In this document: positions 39,779 through 47,396 of the stretch, one piece after another
Numbering within the stretch: position 1 is the stretch's first letter
How the letters are laid out: each line of letters begins with the position of its first letter
NCBI GenBank assembly: GCA_937920515.1
Contig: CALEUG010000030.1
Location: 1 to 47,396, forward strand
Origin: an uncultured bacterium
Lineage (GTDB): Bacteria; Acidobacteriota; Aminicenantia; Aminicenantales; Saccharicenantaceae
DNA: 47,396 bases
Reading direction: 5' to 3'
Notes under the pieces: model-generated
What the model was told of the DNA's origin: nothing
The model's database searches: none
Seen by the model: the letters and a program-made list of their open reading frames with translations, nothing else
Made by a program: the position numbers and the translations under genes

Positions 39779-42646
39779 TCATTTTTGCCTTACCCTCGTT
39801 AGCAGCGCCGGCAGAAGAGTCAGGGCGGAAAAGGCCGCCAGGAACATCGAGCCGATCATGATTCCACCAAAGGTCCGCAAGGGGCTCATGGAAGCCAGCA
39901 GCAGGACCGCAAACCCCAGCATGACCGCCAGGGAATTGGCGGCTATGGCTCCACCCTTTTCCCTGAAAGCCAGGGTTATGGCCTCCGGACGCGAGAGCCC
40001 CCGCTTCAAACCGGTCATCACCCCGTGGACAAAGTGGATGGAATAATCTATCCCCACTCCGATGGAAACCGAGGCCACCATCATGGTCACATAATCCAGC
40101 TTCACCCCGGCCAGGCCGAAGAACCCGTAAACCACGCCAAGGGTAAAAATTATCGGCACCACGGAAATCATTCCCAGCCTGAAGGATTTTCTGATGAGAA
40201 GCATGATGAAAAAGGTCAGCACCAGGGCCAGGGCAAACGACTGGAGCTGCGACAGGAAAAGATAGTGGTCGAGCTGGGTGAGAGCCGGGGGCAGGCCGCT
40301 CTGGTCGATTAGTTCAAATCTAATTAATTTGTAATTGTCCCGGGGAGAAGCCAGCTCTCCAGTCCGTCCGGCCGGAAGGACCACCAGCTCGTCGGCCAGC
40401 TCGTAAAGCAAACCTCGCAGTCGCCGCTGGAAGTGGGCGTTATTGAGGGCTTCGGGTGGGAGCAAAAACCTGAGGCTCCGCCAGGCCCTGTCCACCGCCA
40501 CCTGTTCCCTAACTTCCTTCAATCTGAGATTTAAGGTCATCGCCACCCGCCGGGCGGTTTCCTCTTCATACAGGCTGGCCGGAATTTCCTGCCTCAGGCT
40601 TTCCAGGAAGCTGGTTTCGCCCCCGCCTCCGGCCCCGGTAATTCCGGTCAGCTTATCCAGAAGTTGCTGGCGACTGGCTGCCGGAAGTTCAAAATCGAAG
40701 GACTCGGCCCGCAGATACTTTCCGGCTTCCTCCCGCCACAGGGAAACAACTTCGGGCTCGGCCAGGGACGGCCATCTGGCGATTAATTGGCTCAGTGACT
40801 CTTCGGCCGCCTGGCGGCTGAAGGCCGAATCGGGGGCATATCTTTTAAGCAGCCAGTCCAGCTCGTCCAGCAAGTAGACGGCTTCCTGTTTTCTTAACTC
40901 TGCTCTTACTTCTTCAGGCACTTCAGCCAGGGAAATTTCTGTAAATTCCGGGGGCATCTCTTTCTCCAGGAATTCCGCGATGGCTTTCCTCAACCGCCAG
41001 TGAAATTCGGTGCGCCCCGACGAAGTCCTGGAAAAGACCAGCCCCTCGGTAAAGTCATCGGAAATTAGTTGCCGCAGTTCATTTCGCCCCTCTAAGAAAA
41101 ACCAGAGGTTGGCCACCTGGCCGTCAGTCTCGGGCAGAGAAAAGCGGCCATTCATTTTTTCGTTGAGCTCCTCTACCAGCTCGGCCGCCGACAGAGGCAG
41201 CCCGCACTGCGGCAGCGAGGCCATAAAATTTTCTGCCCGCCGCAGAACACGCAGGGCCCCGGCCGACCTCAAGTTTTCCGTCTTGAAATAGATATTGAGC
41301 GGTGCGGCACCGTCAAAATTGGCTCCGACCACCCGATCGGCCAGACGCGGTTCACTGTCCGGCGGGAAGTAATTGGTAAAATTTACTTCCCTCTTGATAT
41401 CAGGAATCCAGGTTATAAAGAAGGCAAAGGCCACCAGGCCAAAAACAATGATAGTCCTGGCCCGTGAAATGACCCGTTCGGCCAGCCAGTTGAAAATGGC
41501 CGGATTAACCAGAGAAATCGCTTGCTTCTCTCTCCTTTCTGGAGGGTCGGGCAGAAGATAGAAGGCCGAGGGTATAAGGGCGTAGGTAATGAGCATGGCC
41601 AGCATAACACCCAGCCCGGCGAAGACTCCGAAGTTACTTATCAGCCCGAGCCTGGCCGTAAGAAAGGACACAAAGCCCACCATGGTGGTGGTGGCAGCCA
41701 TGAAAACGGGCAGAGCTACCCGACCGGCACTCCGGGCAATGACGTCCGCCCGGCTCATACCACCGGCGCGGTTCTGCTCGATGGAATTGACCATGTGAAT
41801 GCCATAGGCTGAGCCCAGGCCAATCAGCAGCACGGGCAGGGCCGGTGTCACCAGGTTCATCGGCACCCGGAACAGGGCCATCAGCCCGAAGACCCAGGCC
41901 GTGGATAGCCAGACCACCAGCGACGGCAGGAAAACCGCCCGCAGCCGGCGGAAGCTGAGGTAGAGCACCAGGAGAACGGTCAGGATGATCACCGGGACCA
42001 GGAGTTTGAGGTCTTTCTTGAGGTAATGGTCGGCATAGTAGGTAAAACAGGGTTCGCCGGCGTAATGGATTTCGGCCAGTCCGGCCAGGTGCTTTTCGAC
42101 TATCACCTTAACCACCCCGGCAAAGGCCCGGTCGCTGTCCACCCCGCTGCGGAGGTAAACGGCCATCCCGAGCCAGCGGCCGTCGGGAGAAAGGTAGGTG
42201 TTAACGTAATTTTCTTTAGACAGGGCTTCCTCCAGCCTGACTTTTAGTTCTGTTTCAGACCGGGGAAGGTCTTCCAGAAAATCCGAAACGACAATCTCCC
42301 CGTCGAGGGCTTGAATATTCGGGGCCGAAATTATTGAAGTCACGTAAAAAACTTCAGGTTGCCGGGAAAGCTCCTCCGTGGCCAGCTTCAGGCTCTCCAG
42401 AATATCGGCCCGGAAAGTTTCTCCTTCCTCAGCCTTTAAGGCTACCAGCACCAGCTCGGTGGAGCCAAATTTTTCTCCCGTATCCAGCAGAAGCTTAACC
42501 ACCGGGTCGTCCTGGGGCAGCCAGGAAGTGAATTTATTCTGGTAATAGAGATGCCTGAACTGCAGGACAAAAAATACCGTGAGCAATACCAGGAGCAGAA
42601 TTATCAACCAGCTGAAACGCAGAATCTTTGTCCAGACCTTTTCCAT
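39779..42646 (-). CDS. MMPL/RND-superfamily transporter
   Basis: A 955-residue inner-membrane protein with the RND duplication: a membrane helix (about 12-32), a large periplasmic loop, a cluster of helices (about 215-385) and one more (about 398-415), a second periplasmic loop (about 425-775), then a final cluster of helices (about 780-950). Both helix clusters carry the sterol-sensing-like/MMPL patterns; the second has V-S-I-G-V-G-I-D-Y-S-I-H-F and the first has P-V-L-L-I-G-L-G-S-A-Y-G-I-H, the proton-relay/SSD core. It likely moves lipids or hydrophobic compounds to the periplasm using the proton gradient, handing them to the LolA-like protein. GGAGGTAGAGG precedes the ATG. TetR, encoded upstream, is the probable regulator. 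Confidence 0.92.
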   Translation of the reverse strand: MEKVWTKILRFSWLIILLLVLLTVFFVLQFRHLYYQNKFTSWLPQDDPVVKLLLDTGEKFGSTELVLVALKAEEGETFRADILESLKLATEELSRQPEVFYVTSIISAPNIQALDGEIVVSDFLEDLPRSETELKVRLEEALSKENYVNTYLSPDGRWLGMAVYLRSGVDSDRAFAGVVKVIVEKHLAGLAEIHYAGEPCFTYYADHYLKKDLKLLVPVIILTVLLVLYLSFRRLRAVFLPSLVVWLSTAWVFGLMALFRVPMNLVTPALPVLLIGLGSAYGIHMVNSIEQNRAGGMSRADVIARSAGRVALPVFMAATTTMVGFVSFLTARLGLISNFGVFAGLGVMLAMLITYALIPSAFYLLPDPPERREKQAISLVNPAIFNWLAERVISRARTIIVFGLVAFAFFITWIPDIKREVNFTNYFPPDSEPRLADRVVGANFDGAAPLNIYFKTENLRSAGALRVLRRAENFMASLPQCGLPLSAAELVEELNEKMNGRFSLPETDGQVANLWFFLEGRNELRQLISDDFTEGLVFSRTSSGRTEFHWRLRKAIAEFLEKEMPPEFTEISLAEVPEEVRAELRKQEAVYLLDELDWLLKRYAPDSAFSRQAAEESLSQLIARWPSLAEPEVVSLWREEAGKYLRAESFDFELPAASRQQLLDKLTGITGAGGGGETSFLESLRQEIPASLYEEETARRVAMTLNLRLKEVREQVAVDRAWRSLRFLLPPEALNNAHFQRRLRGLLYELADELVVLPAGRTGELASPRDNYKLIRFELIDQSGLPPALTQLDHYLFLSQLQSFALALVLTFFIMLLIRKSFRLGMISVVPIIFTLGVVYGFFGLAGVKLDYVTMMVASVSIGVGIDYSIHFVHGVMTGLKRGLSRPEAITLAFREKGGAIAANSLAVMLGFAVLLLASMSPLRTFGGIMIGSMFLAAFSALTLLPALLTRVRQK

Positions 42647-42791
42647 TTCCTCTACCTCCGGTCATCTGCGGGCAGAGAAGAATTGGTCAGCAGGTTGAGC
42701 CAGATCATTTCTCTCAGCCATCTTTTTCTGACCTCGTCCCTGCTGGCTGTTCCGTTTAACCCCTGCTCTCAACACAGCCATCCAACCGGAT

Positions 42792-43394
42792 TCAGGTCTT
42801 AACACCTTCCAGATACTGGTTCAGGAGTTCGCTGCTAATTTTCTTAAGGGGAACCTTCCTCTTCTTAATCGTCCAGTAGGAAAAAGCGGTATAAATCAAA
42901 CCCAGAAAATGCATGGCCGCCACCGTGACATTCAGGTCGGCCCTGAGCTTTTTTTCGGAAATGGCTTTTTGAATTATCTTCTTCAAAAAGGTCATAATTT
43001 CCGAGATCAGCCTGATAACCTTATCCTGCAATTCCTGATTCCCGAGATGAATTTCATCGGAGTAGATGACCTTGAAAATGCCCGGATATTCTTCCAGAAA
43101 GTTAAGATGGAGGAAGAGCAATTGCTTCAGGGCTCCAAGAGAATCCTCCATATTTTCTTCAACCTCGGCGAAGTGATTACGGGCTTCCTGCAGGATGCTG
43201 TCCAGGATAAAAGATACCAGGTCACCTTTCGACCTGAAATGGCGGTAGAGGGCCGACTCCACGAAACCCACCTCCTGGGCCAGCCGGGCCACGGTCAGCC
43301 CTTTGATGCCGCTGCGGTCGATGATCCGCAGGGTGGAGGTTATGATATCAGCCTTGCGGGACTCGGGCGTCTGGAAAAATACCGATTTTTTCAC
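42792..43394 (-). CDS. TetR-family transcriptional repressor
   Basis: A 200-residue regulator. The N-terminal helix-turn-helix has I-I-T-S-T-L-R-I-I-D-R-S-G-I-K-G-L-T-V-A-R-L-A-Q-E-V-G-F with V-E-S-A-L-Y-R-H-F-R-S-K-G-D-L, the standard TetR recognition helix. The C-terminal ligand domain (about 65-200) is variable, so the effector is unknown. The start is GTG at 43394. A near-perfect palindrome 13 nt upstream (43407-43430) is its likely operator. It is the first gene before the MMPL transporter (145 nt) on the same strand, so it probably represses the transport set and itself. Confidence 0.92.
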   Translation of the reverse strand: MKKSVFFQTPESRKADIITSTLRIIDRSGIKGLTVARLAQEVGFVESALYRHFRSKGDLVSFILDSILQEARNHFAEVEENMEDSLGALKQLLFLHLNFLEEYPGIFKVIYSDEIHLGNQELQDKVIRLISEIMTFLKKIIQKAISEKKLRADLNVTVAAMHFLGLIYTAFSYWTIKKRKVPLKKISSELLNQYLEGVKT

Positions 43395-43406
43395 CGGCCT
43401 CTCTCT

Positions 43407-43430
43407 ATGTTAGTGAATATTCACTCACAT
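43407..43430. promoter_or_regulatory. palindromic TetR-type operator
   Basis: AGTGAATATTCACT (43412-43425) is a perfect palindrome; with flanking ATGT/ACAT it extends to 24 bp with a single mismatched pair. Such TGAGTGAATATTCACT-like sites are typical of TetR operators. It lies directly upstream of the tetR start. Confidence 0.8.
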
Positions 43431-43539
43431 TATAAGCCAAAACCAGAACCTGTCAAGACCGCCTGTTGATTTTAATTATGATTTCTTATAATCTATAGTT
43501 TCCATTTTTTACCTGAAAAGAGTACTCAGGAAAAGACCG

Positions 43540-43998
43540 GTGAGTTTATCTGCCGTTATCATTCAAGCCATCGACCTTGAAAACCTGATAGCCGAAATTT
43601 ACCAGCTGGCGGCGGCACTGGCTCCGGATGAGAATATCGCCGGAGAATTGACCCGACTTTCGGGGGAAGAGCGCGACCATGCCAACCTGCTCCGGGCGGG
43701 GAGAAATTATCACACCAGGGCCCCGGAAGCTTTTGGTCAGCCGTTATTGGCTAAAGAAGAGCTGTTGAGCGGCCTGAAAGCTGCCCAGGACCTTCTGGTC
43801 CGGATTGAGAATAAAACACTTCTCCTGCCTCAAATCCTTGGTGAATTGATAGAACTGGAAAGCCGGTTTGAAAAAATTCACCTTCACACCCTGGTTGAAA
43901 TTCAGGATGAAAGCCTTAAAAAGCTCTTCCAGAGGCTGGCCGGAGGTGACCGGGAGCATATAAATCGCCTGGCCCGGTTGTTAGAAATAATTAAATAA
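43540..43998 (+). CDS. ferritin-like / rubrerythrin-type diiron protein
   Basis: A 152-residue four-helix protein starting with GTG (AGGAAAAG lies upstream). Candidate diiron ligands follow the ferritin-like pattern: E14 or E19 in helix 1, E44-R-D-H47 (ExxH) in helix 2, E105/E107 in helix 3 and D137-R-E-H140 in helix 4. No rubredoxin domain is attached, unlike full rubrerythrin. It may be a peroxide-reducing or iron-binding protein of an oxygen-sensitive organism, but other ferritin-like hydroxylase functions are possible. A TATAAT (43487-43492) with a TTGATT 15 bp upstream is a possible promoter. It stands alone, divergent from tetR. Confidence 0.75.
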   Translation: MSLSAVIIQAIDLENLIAEIYQLAAALAPDENIAGELTRLSGEERDHANLLRAGRNYHTRAPEAFGQPLLAKEELLSGLKAAQDLLVRIENKTLLLPQILGELIELESRFEKIHLHTLVEIQDESLKKLFQRLAGGDREHINRLARLLEIIK

Positions 43999-44049
43999 GG
44001 GCTAAGGTTCTATCTGTTACTGCGGGCAATCCCGGGTCCGGCCCAAAAA

Positions 44050-46800
44050 TCAGGACTGCAGTTTCAGCTTCAGGGCTTCGCCGCTTTTTAACCGGACCGC
44101 CTGCCTGAATTTTAAGCTCAGCTTTTTCCCGCTCAAGACGACCTGCGGTTTTATATCTTTTCCTCCGAGACTACAACTAATAGACTTCGTAGCCGGGGAG
44201 AAGCCGGATGGTAGTTCAAGGTTCAGTTCTCGAAGTTCGAAGTTCCCCTGCTCCAGCTTGAGCTCGCAGCTAAAAATCTTGCCCTTTCCGAGATGCTGTT
44301 CGTAAGTACCCCAGGTGGAGCCGAGGGACCAGAAGGTGCGAAAATCTTCCTGGTTGAGGGCAGGAGCAAAGCCCAGGCGACCTTCCGGAACCGAATAGCT
44401 GAACCCGGAGAGGGCCAGCAGCAGTCCCCAGGAAGACATGGCCCGGGCATAGTGATGGCCGCATTCCACTTCGTTCCAGGGGTTGCGGCGCCGGCCGTCA
44501 TAGCGGTCGCGGGCAGCCCTGACTATGGATAAACCTTCGCTGACCATCCCTTCATAAATCAGGTGGCTGGCCACGTGGTATTCTATGCCAGTCCAGACTT
44601 CGTCAGAATACGGGAACGGGAGTGCCGGACGCCCGCCGCGGGGCCAGGTGCAGAGAAGCAGGCCCTTCTCGTCGGCCAGGGCGTAGGTTCTCTGGACATT
44701 GGCAAAGTCATAGAAATTTTCACGGAAATTGTAGCGGTAGATTGACTCTAAGGTCTTTTTGATTTTAACTTCATCCAGGAAACGACCAAGACCGGCTACC
44801 ATCGATAGCCACTGACCGAGTAGCTGGTCGGAGAGGCAGCCTTCACCGTACTGGTATTTTTTCTGAAGAGCCCGGTCATATTTCTGGATGAAGAATTCGC
44901 CGTTCCAGAGCAGGGTTTCGTAATTTTTCTTTCCTTTTTCTAATATTTTGCGATATCCGACCGCAGCCTTCTTATCGCCCACAGCTTCAGCCATCCTCAC
45001 TCCGGCTTCCAGCGCTCCCAGGTAAAAGCCGCTGAGCATGGAGTTCGGCCCGTAAAATTCAATATCGTAGGTGTTATGCTGTTCATCCTCGAGCAGGCCG
45101 TCGCCATCCTTATCCCAGCCTGTCCAGGCATATTCCAGGGCTTTTTTGGCCCGGGGCCAGAGCCTCTTAAGAAAGTTAAGGTCACCGCTTATCTCCCAGT
45201 CGCGGTAGAGGTTAATGATTCGGCCAAGCTGGCCATCGGCCGCCGGCTTGAAGTTCCAGAATTTTTCGGTGAGGGGAAGACTCGTTCTGAAAACCATCGA
45301 GCCATCAGGCCTGACGTTGACCAGAAAATCGGTCTCGCGCATTGAACGTTCGAGCCCCGGGAAAAGGAAGGCCAGGCTCTGGGCATAATTCCAGACATGG
45401 GCGCAGTTCAGCGGGCAGCAGCCCGAGCGGTCGCTGCAGCCTTCAAAGGCAAAGAAACGGCCGTCATCAAGCCACAGGCAGGTCGGGGTGCGGATGATGG
45501 AAGCCTGGCTGGAAACGGCGTCGAGGACATAGGGCGGCAGGCTGGAAGAGAAAAAGACATCCCTGAAGTGACGCGTTTTCTTCTCAAGCTCGTCCAGATT
45601 CTGGAAACAATACTCGGCCACCTGCCAGGCGTCCTTGAATTTTTTCGCATAGTGGGGGTGATAAATCCGGCCGCGCTGTTCCCGGACAACGTCAAAATAG
45701 TTGGCCAGGTTCGGATAATGCCAGCTTATGACCAGCGGCAGAACCACCTGGCCGCCGGCCGGTATGGTGGCTTTAAGGCCGAGGCTGCCGACATCGGTCC
45801 GGCCGTCAGGCGAAGGTTCTTCCGCCTCAAGGTCCTTTAGCTGGCCGTCGTCGGAAAAATCATCCCAGAAAATCTGGAGGTCGTCCCACCATTCGCCGCG
45901 CACCCAGTGGGAAACATAGGTCAGGTCGGGCCAGGTGGTGGATAAGGCCAGGGTGCCGAAAGCCGGTGAATCGGGCTGGACTTTTTTAGAATAAAAATAA
46001 AGCCCGGAAACCGGGCCTTTAACCACTCGGTTTACGTTCTGGCCAAAAGCCGCATTGAAAAGCGAATTGAATTCACCCTGACCATCAAAACCAACCGGGT
46101 TGGCTATCGAGCCGGCCAGCGTGATCTGGATTTCTTTATCTGTTAGATTTTCTATGCGGTATTTGAGCACAGCTACTGGCAGGCCGGAGTTTTCAGCCTC
46201 TCCGGGAATAAACGGGTTGAAGGCTTCGAGGATTACTTTTATGGGCAGGTCAGGGTCGCTGAGCTCCACCTCGGCCAGAGGGTATTCACCGCGAAATATG
46301 GCCGTACGGAAGCGCGGCAGGCCCGGCACTCGCTCGCGCGGAAGGCCATGACCACCGGTGTAGGGCGGGTCAAGCTGAGCTTCGAGCACCCGGCTGAATT
46401 TGCGGCCGTCGCTTTCGACATAAATAGCAAAGAAGGTGAAGGGAAAATTAACACCTTTGCCCGGGCGGTTGAATATCTCCCAGTCGCGGAGGTGGCCCCG
46501 GCCGCCGAGCGATATTGTCCCGGTGCCTATTCCGCCCAGCGGAAAGGCAATTTCTCGGAGCTGCTCGCCGCGGTATATATCCGGCCTGCCAGTTCTGTGG
46601 AGTTCGCTCTCAGGGTAGGGAATTTTTATAGCCTGTTGATTTTCACAGCTGACAGATGACCCGCCATTTTTCTCTGGCCGGGCCGCAAAGTCCGGGTAAA
46701 AAGAAAATATCAGAAAAATAAAAAGTAATGGAAATAGCCCAACACTTTTCCCATATTTGTTTCTTGACCTGGCGGGCTTGATTATCATACCGGTTTTCAT
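44050..46800 (-). CDS. GH116-family glycoside hydrolase (GBA2-like), exported
   Basis: A 916-residue protein with an N-terminal signal or anchor (about 20-40), a beta-sandwich domain (about 80-370, starting R-E-I-A-F-P-L-G-G-I-G-T-G) and an (alpha/alpha)6 catalytic domain (about 420-850). The retaining GH116 residues are present: nucleophile E453 in F-E-G-C-S-D-R-S-G-C-C-P and acid/base D579 in H-N-T-Y-D-I-E-F-Y-G-P. C-C-P-L-N-C-A-H-V-W-N-Y also matches the family. Known members hydrolyse beta-glucosides or beta-xylosides, including glucosylceramide in GBA2. GGGGAGGAG precedes the ATG. It stands alone. Presence in the same window as a GT21-like glucosyltransferase raises the possibility of glycolipid turnover, which is speculative. 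Confidence 0.93.
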   Translation of the reverse strand: MKTGMIIKPARSRNKYGKSVGLFPLLFIFLIFSFYPDFAARPEKNGGSSVSCENQQAIKIPYPESELHRTGRPDIYRGEQLREIAFPLGGIGTGTISLGGRGHLRDWEIFNRPGKGVNFPFTFFAIYVESDGRKFSRVLEAQLDPPYTGGHGLPRERVPGLPRFRTAIFRGEYPLAEVELSDPDLPIKVILEAFNPFIPGEAENSGLPVAVLKYRIENLTDKEIQITLAGSIANPVGFDGQGEFNSLFNAAFGQNVNRVVKGPVSGLYFYSKKVQPDSPAFGTLALSTTWPDLTYVSHWVRGEWWDDLQIFWDDFSDDGQLKDLEAEEPSPDGRTDVGSLGLKATIPAGGQVVLPLVISWHYPNLANYFDVVREQRGRIYHPHYAKKFKDAWQVAEYCFQNLDELEKKTRHFRDVFFSSSLPPYVLDAVSSQASIIRTPTCLWLDDGRFFAFEGCSDRSGCCPLNCAHVWNYAQSLAFLFPGLERSMRETDFLVNVRPDGSMVFRTSLPLTEKFWNFKPAADGQLGRIINLYRDWEISGDLNFLKRLWPRAKKALEYAWTGWDKDGDGLLEDEQHNTYDIEFYGPNSMLSGFYLGALEAGVRMAEAVGDKKAAVGYRKILEKGKKNYETLLWNGEFFIQKYDRALQKKYQYGEGCLSDQLLGQWLSMVAGLGRFLDEVKIKKTLESIYRYNFRENFYDFANVQRTYALADEKGLLLCTWPRGGRPALPFPYSDEVWTGIEYHVASHLIYEGMVSEGLSIVRAARDRYDGRRRNPWNEVECGHHYARAMSSWGLLLALSGFSYSVPEGRLGFAPALNQEDFRTFWSLGSTWGTYEQHLGKGKIFSCELKLEQGNFELRELNLELPSGFSPATKSISCSLGGKDIKPQVVLSGKKLSLKFRQAVRLKSGEALKLKLQS

Positions 46801-47221
46801 TTGCTCCTCCCCGGTAGGTCTCAGCGCCTCTCAAAAATAACCCAGACTACCCCGTCCAGTCAAACCAGTGTATGGAGTCGATACCTCAGTGACAATTTTA
46901 TTCCGGAGTTTTAAAGAAGAAGATTTACTTTATCAGGGATCCCGACTGATTGCGAAATAAGACAGCCATAACGGGCAAATCGCAAATTCTCTCAGGATAA
47001 TAGATATTCAAAACTATGGCTTTTACAGAGAGCCCGAAGTGTCACCAATGTTTCTGACCCGGCACATACCAGATCCTTTTGAAGCCAATTTTAAATCTGG
47101 CATATCCCGCTTACATAAATTAAATTTGGTCGATAAATTCTGGTTATACAATGCCAAAAAATTAAGAAATTTAATGATAGAATTTAATAAATAGTATGTT
47201 TTTAATCCAGCGGGCCGGAAA
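46801..47221. other. A+T-rich intergenic region upstream of GH116
   Basis: About 420 bases, strongly A+T-rich at 47080-47200. It contains the GH116 promoter region on the minus strand and the 3' flank of the Mut7-C-type gene. Frames here read through the latter gene in the wrong phase. Confidence 0.45.
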
Positions 47222-47395
47222 TCATACCGGACTTTTTTTACAGATAAAGCGGGCCAATTTTTTTTCCATGTCGCGGAAGTGAGTGCCTTTCCAGAAGACG
47301 CGACCGCAGGCCGGGCAGAGGGCGAACGACTCAGCCTTTTCATAGACAAAGGGCGGAACCAGGTTTTTAGCCCTGGCTTTGGGCAGAAATTTAAG
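47222..47395 (-). CDS. Mut7-C-type RNase-domain protein, C-terminal end (cut by window edge)
   Basis: The last 57 codons of a minus-strand gene, found by reading the frame from the right edge to a TGA at 47222-47224. The sequence has V-P-P-F-V-Y-E, then C-P-A-C-G-R-V-F-W-K-G-T-H-F, the zinc-ribbon half-site and W-x-G-T-H element that end Mut7-C (PF01927-type, formerly DUF82) proteins. These have a PIN-like RNase fold followed by this CxxC finger. The N-terminal PIN part lies outside the window. A role in RNA processing is family inference. Confidence 0.8.
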   Translation of the reverse strand, partial: LKFLPKARAKNLVPPFVYEKAESFALCPACGRVFWKGTHFRDMEKKLARFICKKSPV

Positions 47396-47396
47396 C

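Noticed and set aside
1-47396. tRNA, rRNA or CRISPR array
   Set aside because: No cloverleaf with conserved arms, no rRNA-like sequence and no regularly spaced direct repeats were found by reading; a covariance-model scan was not possible.

Overview
The window looks like a chromosomal segment of a Gram-negative, probably anaerobic or microaerophilic bacterium of moderate-to-high G+C. The outer membrane is indicated by an OmpA-type protein, a LolA-like periplasmic protein and a beta-barrel ending in Phe. The anaerobic leaning comes from a minimal SUF-like FeS assembly pair, several FeS/radical-SAM proteins and a tungsten-enzyme-type maturase. The gene mix (glucosylglycerate pathway, GH116, minimal SUF, W-type radical SAM) would fit candidate phylum Aminicenantes or a relative near Acidobacteriota. 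That placement is inference; no rRNA or universal marker gene is present.

Layout, left to right. The left edge carries the tail of an ISL3-type transposase (1-385). It is followed by an ArsR-led redox operon (689-2114): regulator, HdrA-N-like small Cys protein, 2[4Fe-4S] ferredoxin, and a Cys-Cys thioredoxin-like protein. Next come an AT-richer amidohydrolase-CIA30 fusion (2324-4225), an Acr3 arsenite exporter (4566-5624) divergent from a ProC-like reductase (6011-6787), MgtE (7205-8584), an FeS-type photolyase (8673-10202), a minimal SufC/SufB pair (10605-12279), a W-type radical SAM maturase (12653-13957) and a second ArsR regulator (14185-14601). A 30-bp perfect palindrome upstream of acr3 recurs nearly unchanged at this second arsR promoter, so the two loci probably form one regulon 8.7 kb apart.

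The middle (15-27 kb) holds a SagB-type nitroreductase, a class-A beta-lactamase-fold hydrolase, an OmpA lipoprotein/coiled-coil protein, PrsW, a histidine phosphatase, the NAD salvage pair pncB-pncA, a YgiQ radical SAM protein, and an ECF sigma / anti-sigma / DUF4097 operon closed by a clear terminator.

The 27.4-33.8 kb region is a glycosyl cluster. A minus-strand operon carries an MpgP/GpgP-like HAD phosphatase, GpgS (glucosyl-3-phosphoglycerate synthase), a membrane GT21-like glycosyltransferase and a GT-B-like protein. A further GT-A glycosyltransferase is divergent. The combination suggests glucosylglycerate made as a solute and possibly also as a building block of a glycolipid or oligosaccharide. 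A 252-bp element with 29-bp terminal inverted repeats fills the space between this cluster and a two-component system, ending 2-3 nt from the stop codons on both sides.

The right part (34-47.4 kb) contains an NtrC-type regulator with its histidine kinase, a probable export set (outer-membrane beta-barrel, LolA-like protein, MMPL/RND transporter) led by a TetR regulator with its own palindromic operator, a ferritin-like protein, a large GH116 glucosidase, and at the right edge the C-terminus of a Mut7-C-type protein.

No tRNA, rRNA or CRISPR array was seen. Coordinates of starts were adjusted by ribosome-binding sites where these were clear. Several genes instead have a -10-like box 3-8 nt before the start codon and no ribosome-binding site, suggesting leaderless mRNAs.
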